Below are positions 35,671 to 46,426 of a stretch of DNA of 64,000 nucleotides, piece by piece. This stretch comes from Chytridium lagenaria (Eukaryota; Chytridiomycota; Chytridiomycetes; Chytridiales; Chytridiaceae): the NCBI GenBank assembly GCA_025449115.1, contig JAHLKC010000019.1:345810-409809 (forward strand). The letters are read 5' to 3'. The notes beneath the pieces are model-generated. The model was not told the DNA's origin. It did no database searches and saw nothing but the letters and a program-made list of their open reading frames with translations. Within the stretch, counting starts at the first letter, position 1. Each line of letters begins with the position of its first letter. The position numbers and the translations under genes are program-made.

Positions 35671-38274
35671 TTACAACCCCTCCATCTCCATCATGTCGCA
35701 AAACAACAACACCCAACTCCCATCCTCAATAACATCAATAACCATGGTGACCGCTCCATCGAACGTGGTGGTGACCGTCGACACAATGCACGCCGTCGTC
35801 ATATACTTGTCAACGTATCCAAGACACGCAATAGAAAAACGCGACAACTCGGTCGAATAAACGGCGCAACCGTCAAAACCTCAACATCACATCCATCCAC
35901 CTCCACACCAATACCACACCAACACCCCACTTCATCACGATTTTCTTCAAGCACCGTCACCCGGTTCGCGAAAAAACTCGTAAACGACGTACCGTTGCGT
36001 TACGGCGTGATATCATCCATGCTGATGTAATCCGCAACATGCTGTTGACGTTGCGAGACGTTAAAGACGCCTAAAAGGGTGGATCCACCACCACGACCCG
36101 TTTTCACGCCTTTGTCACTCACGACGAACCCGCTTGACGGGATTTCTAGAAGCAATAGACCTCGGCCCTCTCTCACTGCTGCTAAAACGCGATGCGGTCG
36201 TGGAGAGATGGTTGCGAGGCTCCATGGTTTTACGATCTTGCCGTCGGTGGTGTAGTGGATAGGAGTGAGAAGGTCAGGTTATGTGGTTGATGGGGTCGGA
36301 TAGAAAAACAGGGCCGCCGGATAAGAGTCGGGAGATGAGGTGGGGACGGGCGTATGTGTGGTTGGTTTGGAACATGTCCCAGTCGGGGATGAGAGTTGGG
36401 TTGAGGTTGGAAAAGAGGAGCGTTGTGATAGCGTTTGTGTAAATATGCCATGGATGAGAGGACGCGACATCTACATCGCGGCAGCGAATTATTTAGGGTA
36501 GTAAAATACGAAAATGTAAAGGAATTTGTGGAGACTTACCTGGGAAAAAATCATCCGAGCTTCTAATTACCCCGACATTGACGGTATCCAACACATCCTT
36601 CCCTAACGCGAAACCAATCTCTTCAATGATACTCGGACAATGCGCCATACACCAAACGATCCGGTCACCTTCCCCTACAGTCTCCCTCAACCCCTTCTGA
36701 TACGCTCTCTGCAAACCCCCAGCCATCTCCTCATCCAAAAACGCCTGATTATCGACTTTCCAGAAATCGACTGTCGTTAAAAATTCGGAATGGTAGGCTT
36801 TGAAAAATAGAGATGCAGACGTTGAAGAAGGAAGGAGGTTGCCGCCTATCATGACGGTTTCAAAATCGGTGGGAAGGGTTGGAGAAAGGCCGTTCCTGTC
36901 AACCGGAGATGAGTATAATTTATTACAGTGCAGAAAAGAAAACATAAAATTACCAGTATCCATTAATTGTATGCCATAATCCCACAAACTTGATTGAGTG
37001 GTGGTCTTTGAGGCTTTGAAGAAAGTTGAGACCGTCCGGGAATTTTTCATTCTGTATAGAGTTAGGAGTTGTGACGAAAATCTTTCAAACCTGCCATTCG
37101 GAAGGACCGCAGCCTTCGCATATCATCCACATCCTGCCATCCATCATCAATAAGCAATGTTCGAACATGTATGCCGTGTCGTTCTAAGTCCTCCAATCCT
37201 TCGCGTACTTCTGATTGACTGACTTCCTGTCCAAAGGTATTCCATGTGCTGACAAAACTAAGCAACAGAACACTCGGAAATGATCTCACCACCATCCCAA
37301 GTAATCATGGAAATAAGGATTTTTAGAGAAAGGGGTGACGGGAGTTTGCAAAGACCGCTTCCTTCCATCCATCTCGTTGAAAAGGATACGAACGGCTTGG
37401 TTAATGTTACCTGTCACCGCGAATAAAACCGACGGAGGCTGTTCATGAAATCGATCTCGAGAAGATTTAACCATTATCCCTCCATCCACGGTCACGTCAA
37501 CCCGTGTCCCAACGGATGGCAGAAGAACAACGCACATGCATTCAATTTTCCAAATACACAGAACGGCCTGCATATCTTCTTGAACACCCCAACCGTTATT
37601 CGATTGAAAAGGCTCGTACCAAAACTTGTTTTTTCTTCTTAAAATCAACGACTCCCGTAATCGTAAGGGCTTTAAAAATTCGAAAGTTGAGTTGTTGGAG
37701 GCTGTAAGTCTGCCAGCAAATGAAACGTTGTCACAGGTAATTAGGGTGCGGTGAAACTTCATATCTGTTGGCTCAAATATCTGATCTATAGCATCGACTC
37801 CAATAGCCTTGAAGATGCGCGCGTTCGCCGGCCCACCGTCCTCTCCGGCCCAGATGATTTGACCAACACCATGCTCATCCGGAACAAGCAACCGAACAGT
37901 GAACTCAATTCTTTCTCTTTCCCGAATCGTAAAGAGAGAACATGATGAAACTTGATGCTGACTCTATCGTTGTCAAGGTGTTGATGTTGAACCCGAGTCA
38001 TTCTTTGGGCCTGCCATGCTTCACCCAGCGCATCCGTCCACACTTCCACCTGAATGTCCTCTAATGCTGCTTCACCGGGGCTGATGAAAACGCATGCGAC
38101 GACTTTCAGGTGTTCTGTACCATTTTGGATGCTGTGTGTTGAGCCCAGTGACGGTTTAACAGCAAAGACGGCCTCCATCACCAAAAGCAGGTTTGAATTG
38201 ATTGGTGGACAAAAAAGGACTGAGCTCCTTTCTTTTTTGCTCGTCTTTGATTCTTCAGCCATCAACGACGTCAC
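35671..38274 (-). CDS. GH36 alpha-galactosidase / Sip1-raffinose-synthase-like protein
   Basis: Family 36 glycoside hydrolase of the Sip1 (seed imbibition)/raffinose-synthase type, acting on alpha-galactosides. Key signs are WAGEDGGP, then LGWCTWNTFGQEV (formed by a 41-nt intron near 37255-37295), then RTLLIDDGWQDVD with the conserved Asp pair, HPWHIYTNAITTLLFSNL, IPDWDMFQTNH, and LLSGGPVFLSD. The C-terminal beta-sandwich continues past the obvious open frames: TPIHYTTDGKIVKPWSLATI near 36250, GGSTLLGVFNVSQRQQHVAD near 36060, and LGYVDKYMTTACIVSTV near 35800, ending at a stop at 35671. Frame changes at about 37905-37912 and at several points below 36290 look like base errors. An alternative is a 35-nt intron near 37950. 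There is no signal peptide, so it is probably cytosolic. The start may be the Met at 38274 or 38259. Confidence 0.88.
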
Positions 38275-39207
38275 AGCTTAACGATGGGTAACGTAAGGCC
38301 ATCTTGCGTTTGATGATGGCACGGAGTAGGGCTGGATGATAACACGTCATTTAGGGAGCAAAGGCTGCTAACCGGAGAGACAGGAAGGATGGGCCAGTGA
38401 AGGAGGCCAAGTCTCAGCTGAAAGTGGTGAGCCTAGACAACTTTATGAAACGATCTTTTGTGTGCGGGCGGCCTCTCAACACTCTTACTTTCTTTCAATT
38501 TAGAACGAGGCAGCAAAGAACATTATCTGTACTGTATGCCGGCAGACTTTCTTATTGACCATCAGAGAAAAGGTGGGTTTTTGTATTCAGGTAGACAGGT
38601 TTTTTTGATGATCATCTTTTTCCGGCGCAGGCTCTTCAAGAGCATATCGATAGCAAGGTAAGTATGGCTTAATACACATGGAAAGGACTGACACCGTCTA
38701 TTTATTTAACTCCAGCATTCTGGCAAAACCATCAAGGATTGCTTTCCCAACTTTGGGGCTTGATTTGTCTCGTTAATCCGCACACGATTTTATTCTCTTC
38801 GACTTTACGGCGAACGTCCAATAAATTAACCGGTTTCCATATACTCAAGATTTTGGTGTTTGCTTGTTTATTCCGGGTGAGCGTTTGAGGAAAGATTATC
38901 TCTGCTCTCCTCAACACAGCGGTAAATCGCCTCAAAGATGTTCATTCACCAACAAACCACACTATTCGGGCTGATAATTACTTGAAGAGCTTGGGTTTGT
39001 TCCTCACCTTTCTCATATTCCATGGGTTGAGGTTGAGGATTGACATTATAAATGATCAGGCTGACTGATGTCCGTCCGTTTTTTCGTAGCGCTATCTTTT
39101 CAGCAAAGCGCCCCCTCTCCTCCCAAACTTATTCCCCTTTCGTAATAAAATGTTTTTTTGTGACGGAACTAGTATAAACAAGGCCTAACAGTACCATCGT
39201 CTGAAGT
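38275..39207. other. Intergenic region
   Basis: I see no gene, RNA or clear repeat here. Confidence 0.5.
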
Positions 39208-40269
39208 ATGAACCCATACGTGATAAACCAAGGGCCGGCTCTTGTTCTTCACTTTGACGAAGCTGCAAACACGGTGCGGACGCAGGACCCCAAAGACAAT
39301 CAAATGACATGGACGAAAGAGCAACTCAAACAACACTGCCAAAACACGATCCTAAAAGTCTTTAACTACTTGTCATCAACGTCAAATTACCCTGAACGTT
39401 TCATATACGCTCTTGCGGGTCTTATGTTCCGACAGACCTCCCCCTACCCAATCGGAGGCAAGAAAGCTCCCGGATTCCGTAACTTCTGCGGCAAAACCGC
39501 CAACGATCTCCTGGAATGGATCGCGACTCAGATCATCATCCCGCCGATAATGGGACGCGGACATCGTTTGGTTGAACCGGGGACGTGTCTGAGATTCTGC
39601 GCCTCAAAGATAAATGAGGTCATCAGATGGGAAATAGATCGGCGGAAAGATGACTTGGACAATGCGGTGCTTCATGGTCTTTCAAAGACGGTCATCTTGA
39701 AAGAATGGAGGGGGTTTGCCTCCTGTTGCCGTTGCAATACCGTGATGGCGCCAAGTTGCTCCTCCTTCGGATCAGATGAAGATGGAATCCAGCGGCGTCT
39801 TTTAGAAGCCCATGCCGGGATGATTTGAAGAGAATGGGCACTATACGCCAGTCACCTGAAACAGCAATACAAGGAGCAATTAAGATTTGACGAGCAGTTG
39901 TCATTTCACGGAGAGACTCGCCGAGCTCTAGCTCGTCGGCCTTTTGTGATCAAAGTATTCATGAGGAAGATGAATACAATAGTTCGTCCAATGCCATTTG
40001 TGCAGATGAAATGTGGCAGAGAGAAGGTTGTTGAAGATGGCTGCAGCAAAACTAAGCTCAACAAACACTCACGTCACTTTCCTGATACATCTTTATCCGT
40101 CAACACCTCGCCGCAAGACATGAATTTCCATCCTGCCCCTCACACGAGACCAAGGACAGATGAAAGGCACAGCCTTGGAAGCATGGGTCCGCTTCGGCAA
40201 TACTCATGGCACCTCAAAGTCCACCCAGGGAATATCTACCCAGAATTCCACGGTGTTGGGGACCCATGA
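39208..40269 (+). CDS. Unrecognised protein interrupted by one in-frame TGA
   Basis: An open frame from 39208 ends at TGA 39826-39828 (206 aa) but continues in the same frame for another 146 codons to about 40269. Both halves look protein-like: ALVLHFDEAANTVRTQD, YPERFIYALAGLMFRQTSPY, LLEWIATQIIIPPIMGRG and KINEVIRWEIDRRKDDLD before the stop; HLKQQYKEQLRFDEQLSF, RRALARRPFVIKVFMRKMN and PMPFVQMKCGREKVVEDG after it. A Cys cluster (FASCCRCNTVMAP) lies near residue 170. I recognise no domain. After about 40160 another frame (up to 40399: ISTQNSTVLGTHDTSVYYMS) is also protein-like, so a base error may lie there too. Options are a base error, a pseudogene or readthrough; I cannot tell which. Confidence 0.5.
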
Positions 40270-40399
40270 CACCTCCGTATATTACATGTCAAAGCCGTAC
40301 TATAACTCACGTTCACTCTTTGGCTACTATGACGCGAGCATATGCCGTCCCTCATCGCTTAGAGACAGATATGCGGCATGGAGATGGGCCCCGTATTAA

Positions 40400-41220
40400 A
40401 CCACTAATTGTGATTAATATTCCGTAATATATGTCTGAACAACTCTTTTGGCTGCAACGACTTTAAAGTATCTGCGTTACAATATTCAAAAGTGAGACAT
40501 TCTGGACCGAGGCCGTTATCATAATCATTGCCAATCTATTTTGTGCTTGTTGTGAACTTTTATAAAAACAGGGAACCCTGATCGATATATAAGCTATCAA
40601 TTTCATTTGGACGACATAGGTTACCTCTACAGATATCTGTCGGTATCTGACACCTTACGCTCGGCACATTATAATCATACCCGCCTTTCAATACTCCTTC
40701 GTGAACATCTAATCAATGAGCTAAATCCAATTTGAGGCCATTGATTCTCTACATCTGAACTTACCACCATCTGTGACCAGGATCAGCTGTCTCAGACGAG
40801 CTCCGAAAAGTTTGTTAGGTAATGATCCTTAAAATTGGAGCCTCTGGCGTTATTTATGATCACTTCGGCTTTTCAAGCCCGCAAAACTGTAGGCATTAAA
40901 TAAGCTCTGAACGGAAAATTGGCACTCGATCAAAAAGAGTAAGCACTTATTTTGTGATTCTAGAAAGCAGAGGACGATAATCTGTCATGTTTAGGTGAGG
41001 GGTATTCAGCTTATCCGGCTTTCTTAATTGCTGCAGACGAGCGTGGTCGAGGCGGACACTGTTTTTCACTATACTGTGTCAGGAGAACACGATCACCGTG
41101 TACTTCAGGGAACTAAGAGTATCAAAGGTGTATGCATGTGCACTACAAAAATTGGCGTTTTTATATTTAGATTTGTCCAGTCACACACTATTACAGCCCG
41201 CATTTTTGTTTTAACTACCA
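40400..41220. other. Intergenic region
   Basis: No gene or notable repeat seen. The plus-strand open frame at 41028-41336 overlaps the next gene in another frame and is rejected. Confidence 0.5.
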
Positions 41221-42377
41221 ATGCCGCCCACTCTACGACCATCGGCTGCCCGGTGCCGGCTGCAGCAATTCCATATCCTCATTATCGTCGCTGCCATCGT
41301 CTTTATCTCCTTCCTCATGTGGACCGGCTTCATTAATTTCGCAGTTGCGCCATTTTCAGAAAGGAAGGATCAGTTGTTGTTGGATGGTGCTTTCAAACAT
41401 ATCAGGGTCGTCGCCTCCATCTCCACCTTTGGCGCTCGGTCGAATCGGATTGAAAATACTGTAGAGTCACTATACAAACAATCCAGAAGGCCGGATGTTC
41501 TTTACCTTCATGTGCCGAAAGAATTGAAGAGACTTAAGGCTGGCGAGCTTTTGACGCCTATGGTGGTCGAACTTGAGAAGAAGTATGATGGGTGGCTCAA
41601 GATTACCAGGCCAGAAGACTATGGACCAAGGTTTTTATGCATATCAACTTTCCTTCTGTTAATGGGATGGAGTTTTGACTAATACTCTTGTTGCTAAGTA
41701 CGAAATTGTTGGGGACGCTCCTCGTTGAGAAAGATCCAGACACCATTATTATTACAGGTCGGTAATCAGCTTAAGCTCCTCTGCGAGTGGTTTTTCTTTT
41801 GCTTTAATTTGCTTTCATCTCTCTCTTGGCTTTTCGTTAACCATTTTGCTGCAATATTTAACTGTTTATGTATAATGACTTTGTATGCAGTCGATGACGA
41901 CGAAGTATATCATCTGGATATGGTGTTGTCGCTTGTGGAAGCTTCAGAAAAGAATCCTAACAATGCACCATGCTTCATTTGCGAAAAATGGCCCTGGTGG
42001 TCATTTAAGCCGATGTATGCACCAACAGGAGTCTGTAAGGGGTGGGCGAATGCATTCGCTGGTATTGCCTACAGAGTCCGCTTTTTTAACAAGGACGTGT
42101 TTGACTACACAAAGGTGCCGGATGGATGCCTTTTGTGAGTGCGATTTCTTAAATGCTGGGATCCAAGTGTTTTCATCTAACCTTGTCTATCAGGCATGAC
42201 GACGTTTACCTCTCTGGATTCATGCGATCTCGAGGGTTCCGTCCTTTGGTTATCGCTCCAGACTTTGAACCGATAGCTTACAATCTGGGGCACACCAACC
42301 AAAGCATTCACTCGGTAAACAACACCGAGTCTAACTATAGAGACCCATGCGCACGCTTCTTTAAATACTTGTCATAA
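41221..42377 (+). CDS. Type II membrane glycosyltransferase-like protein (GT-A type)
   Basis: The start MPPTLRPSAARCRLQQ leads into one membrane segment (FHILIIVAAIVFISFLMW, residues about 17-34), so the catalytic part should face the Golgi/ER lumen. The luminal part has VVASISTFGARSNRIENTVE, SLYKQSRRPDVLYLHVP, TKLLGTLLVEKDPDTIIIT, then VDDDEVYHLDMVLSLVEA (a DxD-like DDD motif), GVCKGWANAFAGIAYRV, and HDDVYLSGFMRSRGFRP. The layout resembles GT-A glycosyltransferases with a second acidic HDD site, but I cannot assign a CAZy family, donor or acceptor. Introns lie near 41629-41698, 41758-41889 and 42136-42193. It ends RDPCARFFKYLS. About 290 aa. Confidence 0.75.
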
Positions 42378-42509
42378 TTGTGATAAACATAAGCTTGACT
42401 GGTAATTAGCAGATAAAGCGCAAACTTTCATGATATCTGAGTGAGGTGGTCTTCGAAGTCTGTTAAAAAAGACCACACGTGATGAAATCACATCCCAATT
42501 TGTTGTTGA

Positions 42510-43175
42510 ATGTCCACTTCCAAGCGTCCATTTGAAGAAGGGTTGTACGGACGTCATCCATCGCAGCTGCAAGGGCATGGTTACGATACAGCGGTGCACG
42601 CAAATGAGCCTATGGAGGTTCAGGTAGCGACAGCCGCCTCTCCAGTGACATTTTGGCCAAACGTGAAGAAGGTTCGGATGGAGGAGAACGCGGCCTACCC
42701 CCTGTCTGCACAAATGAATCAAGACTACCAACAAGGCATCTCAACGCAACAGGCACCACCATCATCGTCTCTCACTCCACCTGCGGAAGCAGAGGTACAC
42801 TTCCACAACATCAACTCACACTATCGTAGTACCACATCACAACAAGTACGGAAAAGCTCTTCCGAACACGTAGCGACTCTCAGAATGGACGTAGACCGTC
42901 TCGAGAATGAAGTCTGCACTCTGAGGACATCGCAAAGCCAGATGCAGGGAACCATTGCTGAACTTCAAAGGGAATTGCGGGAGCTTCGAGAATGGATGGG
43001 ATCTAGCAGGGTCACTGCACCCCAAGAAAGGCCAGTAGCTGATCTGGATCAGTTCCCAAATGGGACTGATATGGAGTATAGAGATGGATTTGAGAGCCCT
43101 CAGGCACTGGGCCAGCGGATAATGGTCCATCCCGATGCTCTCTGGTCCGTGCATGATTTTTGGGAGGGTTTTTAA
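42510..43175 (+). CDS. Unrecognised coiled-coil protein
   Basis: Single-exon open frame of 221 aa, 132 bp after the glycosyltransferase gene on the same strand. The first 120 residues are low-complexity (Gln, Ser and Pro-rich; TQQAPPSSSLTPP). Residues about 117-167 are predicted by eye to form a coiled coil with heptad Leu/Met: ATLRMDVDRLENEVCTLR, then MQGTIAELQRELRELREWM. The last 55 residues are acidic and end VHDFWEGF. I recognise no domain. It could be a small regulator or scaffold, but nothing shows that. Length and bias make a real gene likely. Confidence 0.6.
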   Translation: MSTSKRPFEEGLYGRHPSQLQGHGYDTAVHANEPMEVQVATAASPVTFWPNVKKVRMEENAAYPLSAQMNQDYQQGISTQQAPPSSSLTPPAEAEVHFHNINSHYRSTTSQQVRKSSSEHVATLRMDVDRLENEVCTLRTSQSQMQGTIAELQRELRELREWMGSSRVTAPQERPVADLDQFPNGTDMEYRDGFESPQALGQRIMVHPDALWSVHDFWEGF

Positions 43176-43309
43176 GTTATCTTTACACATCTATTCAGAC
43201 CATTGGCCTCTTGGCATCAACCGTCTATATGCATAATACTATTACCTTTGCGTATCCTATCCCTAAACGCTTTATTTGTATTGTTAAACGATGGCATAAA
43301 ATTTCGCTC

Positions 43310-44891
43310 ATGACGGACAATACCTCGTTGTTTCTCAGCATCCTCACTGACTTGCAAAAAAGCAAGTCTTCAAAGCCATCTGGTGATGGCATGAATTCAT
43401 CTTCAAGGAATCCTAGTGGGATTGAACGCCGATGGCATCAACCACCATCAGACGTGTTTCTTCGCGAAGGATATGCCGTCGTAAGTAAGCGCCGGATTCA
43501 GTATTCACTAGCATTCATAGTACTCCCACTCTAAATGACTGCCTCGACAGCTCGTTCAAATTCGTCATCTTCAAATATTCATATCCAAAACGAGGACACT
43601 TTACCTTGACACACACAAGCATGTAAACACTCCCAACAGTCTGGACGATCTTGAAACCTTATCCACAGACAACTCCCCGCTTGCCATTCTTCACTCCATC
43701 CAGCGCAAACTCCAGGGCCTTCGAACTCTCAACGATGATCAGAGAAATCAAATCGACTTGACTGTTCGCACGTTTATTGAGGGACTTTTAAAACGCATAA
43801 AGGGTCTAGAATTGATAGCGTCAAAGAGGCCGCCAGTCGAGGCCGATAAGAAGAATTCGGGTTTTCTGGCCAAGCTTGGCTTCTTGGATTTGGTTTCAGG
43901 ATCGCCCGCAGCAAGTCGATTGCATGAAGCCTTGATACTTGAGCACAAAAGGTCTATCATTTGGTTATTGCAGAAGCGGCTGATGGAGGCATCGGAGGAA
44001 TTCCAAACCATGCAAACGACATGGTTAGACGTAAAGGTTAAAAGACAACTCCGGTACGATACTTCATATATACATTCGTTTCAATTATCCAATAGTAATT
44101 GATAAAGTCTCCTATTAGATTGACCATTCAGCCACCCAAGAAAGAAGCTACTTCTCCGGCGATGTCAGAGGGTCATATAAGTGGCATTTCGACGGCAATA
44201 AAGTCGACTGGGGCTGCGAGACTGATAGCGTCCGTCGGAAGGGTAGCGGCAGGAGCTATTACAGCAGCCACCTCAAGCCTTTCAACATCGGCAACATCGC
44301 CGTTTAGACCCCGTGACGATGGCAAAAGCCCCGGCGGCTGGGACGATTCGGATTCGGAAAATGAAGATAAAGTTGATCCAACTAAGCAAAGTAACAGAAG
44401 TGGAGGACAGTAAGGAATTCTTAGGAGTTCATGGGAAAGGGCAAACATTCGAATTGGAGTTGGATCAGGAAGACGATGATGAGTACCTGTCCGTCTTTCC
44501 AGAAGCACAAAGGAAACTTTTAGATCAGGAGCATGATCAATTAGCGATTGAATTTCAGAGCGGCATAGAACAAGTCAGGTAAGCATTAAGGATTGTCTGG
44601 TCATGGCAGCCATAACTAATCGTCTACTTTTAACTAATTAAAAGAAACGCAACACAGGCTATGCAGGACATTGCCAAACTGCATGAGCAGTTGGCTTTTC
44701 AACTTCAAGAGCAGGAGAAGACAATACAAAGGCTGCATGAGGAAGCGGTTGTGGCGAATCAGAATGTAGAGTCTGGAAACCTTTACCTTCAGCGTGCCCA
44801 TAAGAATTTTGGGGACTCGCGTTTATGGCTTATCGTATTTTTCGCTGTTTCGACGGCCTCGCTCTTGTTTCTGGATTGGTTCTCCTCATAA
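43310..44891 (+). CDS. Qa-SNARE syntaxin-18 / Ufe1-like
   Basis: ER t-SNARE for retrograde Golgi-to-ER membrane fusion. The protein starts MTDNTSLFLSILTDL and has the syntaxin-18 N-terminal helical region (LQIFISKTRTLYLDTHK, DLTVRTFIEGLLKRIKGLE). The SNARE helix is EFQSGIEQVRNATQAMQDIA through HEQLAFQLQEQEKTIQRLHE and EAVVANQNVESGNLYLQRAH. A C-terminal anchor (LWLIVFFAVSTASLLFLDWF) is followed by only two Ser; FLDW is typical of syntaxin-18. Introns lie near 43481-43550, 44054-44119 and 44579-44643. A frame change near 44400 between a Ser/Pro linker and the SNARE region needs either a further intron or a base correction. About 420 aa, in the range for animal syntaxin-18. Confidence 0.88.
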
Positions 44892-45624
44892 AGGTGGAAA
44901 CTATATGGGATTTGGAAACACGTGCGTCTTTGGCATTTGGTGACGCTTTGTTTGTTATATTAAAAGATGCATACGACACGCGGTTTTGAAAGGATTTTTG
45001 ATCACTCTCTACATTTTACCTACGAAATTCCCGAAATATCGCGAGACCGGCTGTTTTACTTTTTTCGTTCCACAGTCTTCATCATAGCTTATAATTAGTA
45101 GTACACCTTCTTACTCAATTTATTCACATTGACACCTTCAAAAGTGCCGAGTTCCCGAGCTTACGTTAAAAACCGTATCGGAGGAATGTCAAATTGGGGG
45201 CGTGAGTAAGCGGTGTCGGGGTGGGACTAGCGAGGAGATTGCTAAGGGTGAAAGAGCACAGTTGCATTGGTGGCTGCATTGTCACGGACATACTAAGGCG
45301 TTATATAGGAAATAAATTGTTTTGATCGCGATGTTCTCGATTAATTGGTATAGTTTTGATACATCCCATCTTCATATCCTCTCTCGCCACGTCGGCGGCA
45401 CATGATACTCCAGTTTAACCTACCAAGCCAGTAAATCAGCCCATATCATAATATCCTCATACCTTTCATTTACGCGTGCGTTGAAGAACCTTTAGCTTAA
45501 CGCTAGGTGGTCATTTTCAAGGCTCAGGAAGCAATAAAATAGAATCTGAGTTATCTTTCCGATTTGTACTACTTTAAAAAGCGTTAGATTTGTCTATGCT
45601 TATTTGACGGTCACACCATCTTCC
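44892..45624. other. Intergenic region
   Basis: No gene seen. It is likely the 3' UTR of the syntaxin gene plus upstream DNA of the tRNA. Confidence 0.5.
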
Positions 45625-45720
45625 GCCCTTTTAACTCAGTGGTAGAGTGTCAGTCTTCTACTGGTCCGTGTGGCCGGCAAGGATAACTGAAAGTCGTGAG
45701 TTCGACCCTCACAAGGGGCT
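45625..45720 (+). tRNA. tRNA-Arg (anticodon UCU) with a 24-nt intron
   Basis: The acceptor stem GCCCTTT pairs with AAGGGGC (one G-T pair), with discriminator T at 45720. The D arm is CTCA..GTGGTA..GAG. The anticodon stem TCAGT (45650-45654) pairs with ACTGA (45686-45690). The loop CTTCTA gives anticodon TCT at 45657-45659. The intron, 45661-45684, sits one base after the anticodon, the canonical place. The T arm is GTGAG-TTCGACC-CTCAC. A TTTTT at 45727-45731 is a fitting Pol III terminator. Confidence 0.93.
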
Positions 45721-46426
45721 ATAAACTTTTTAAAACGATTTTCTCTCTTTTTTACCTTCACCGCCATCCCAAGCTACTCTCTAAGACATATCGCCTATTA
45801 CGGCAAAGAAGTCTTATAATACCAATGAGTCGAATCTATCACGTTTCAGGTTTCGCTTGCATGCACTGATTTTCAGCGGCCCTTGTGACTTGTGACGACT
45901 GATATTATCCGAACGTAAGTAACTGGACTGCAATGGCAACAGATTCTTGCTACAGACAGTGATGGTGGCAACACTGGTTGCCAATATTTATAGAAATGAA
46001 CTGCAATTAAGTAAATGACATTAAATACGACACTTGGAAGGAACTTACTAAATTTCAAGAGCTAAAGAAATTGGACGGTAAACAAAACAAATTTATATCA
46101 CTTTAAGTCGACTTCCATAGGGCAAAAATCATCATAATAAAAGTGTCTTTATTTCCGATTAGAGAAAGAGACTAGCCTTTTGTTTCAGAAGAAACGGTAT
46201 AAAATCAGATACGTCACAGGGGAGAAGAGGGGAATGGGCTTAGCCGATGAGGTTTCAAATTGATCATAGCAGGATATTGGGGGGAAACGAATGCGTCAAG
46301 AAACGGTGACAAAGGAAATGGCGACTCGTAGAAAACCGAAAACCGGCATACAAGAAGAGCCAAGAATAAAAAGGGTAAAGAAAAGAGGTCAATTGGTTGT
46401 TAATCCTTTAGCAAGATAAAGGGCGA
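45721..46426. other. Intergenic region
   Basis: Beyond the Pol III terminator I see no gene. An A/G-rich tract like those in the 19-29 kb region lies near 46364-46390. Confidence 0.5.
45727..45731 (+). terminator. Pol III T5 terminator of tRNA-Arg
   Basis: Five T residues, 7 bp after the discriminator base. Confidence 0.8.
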
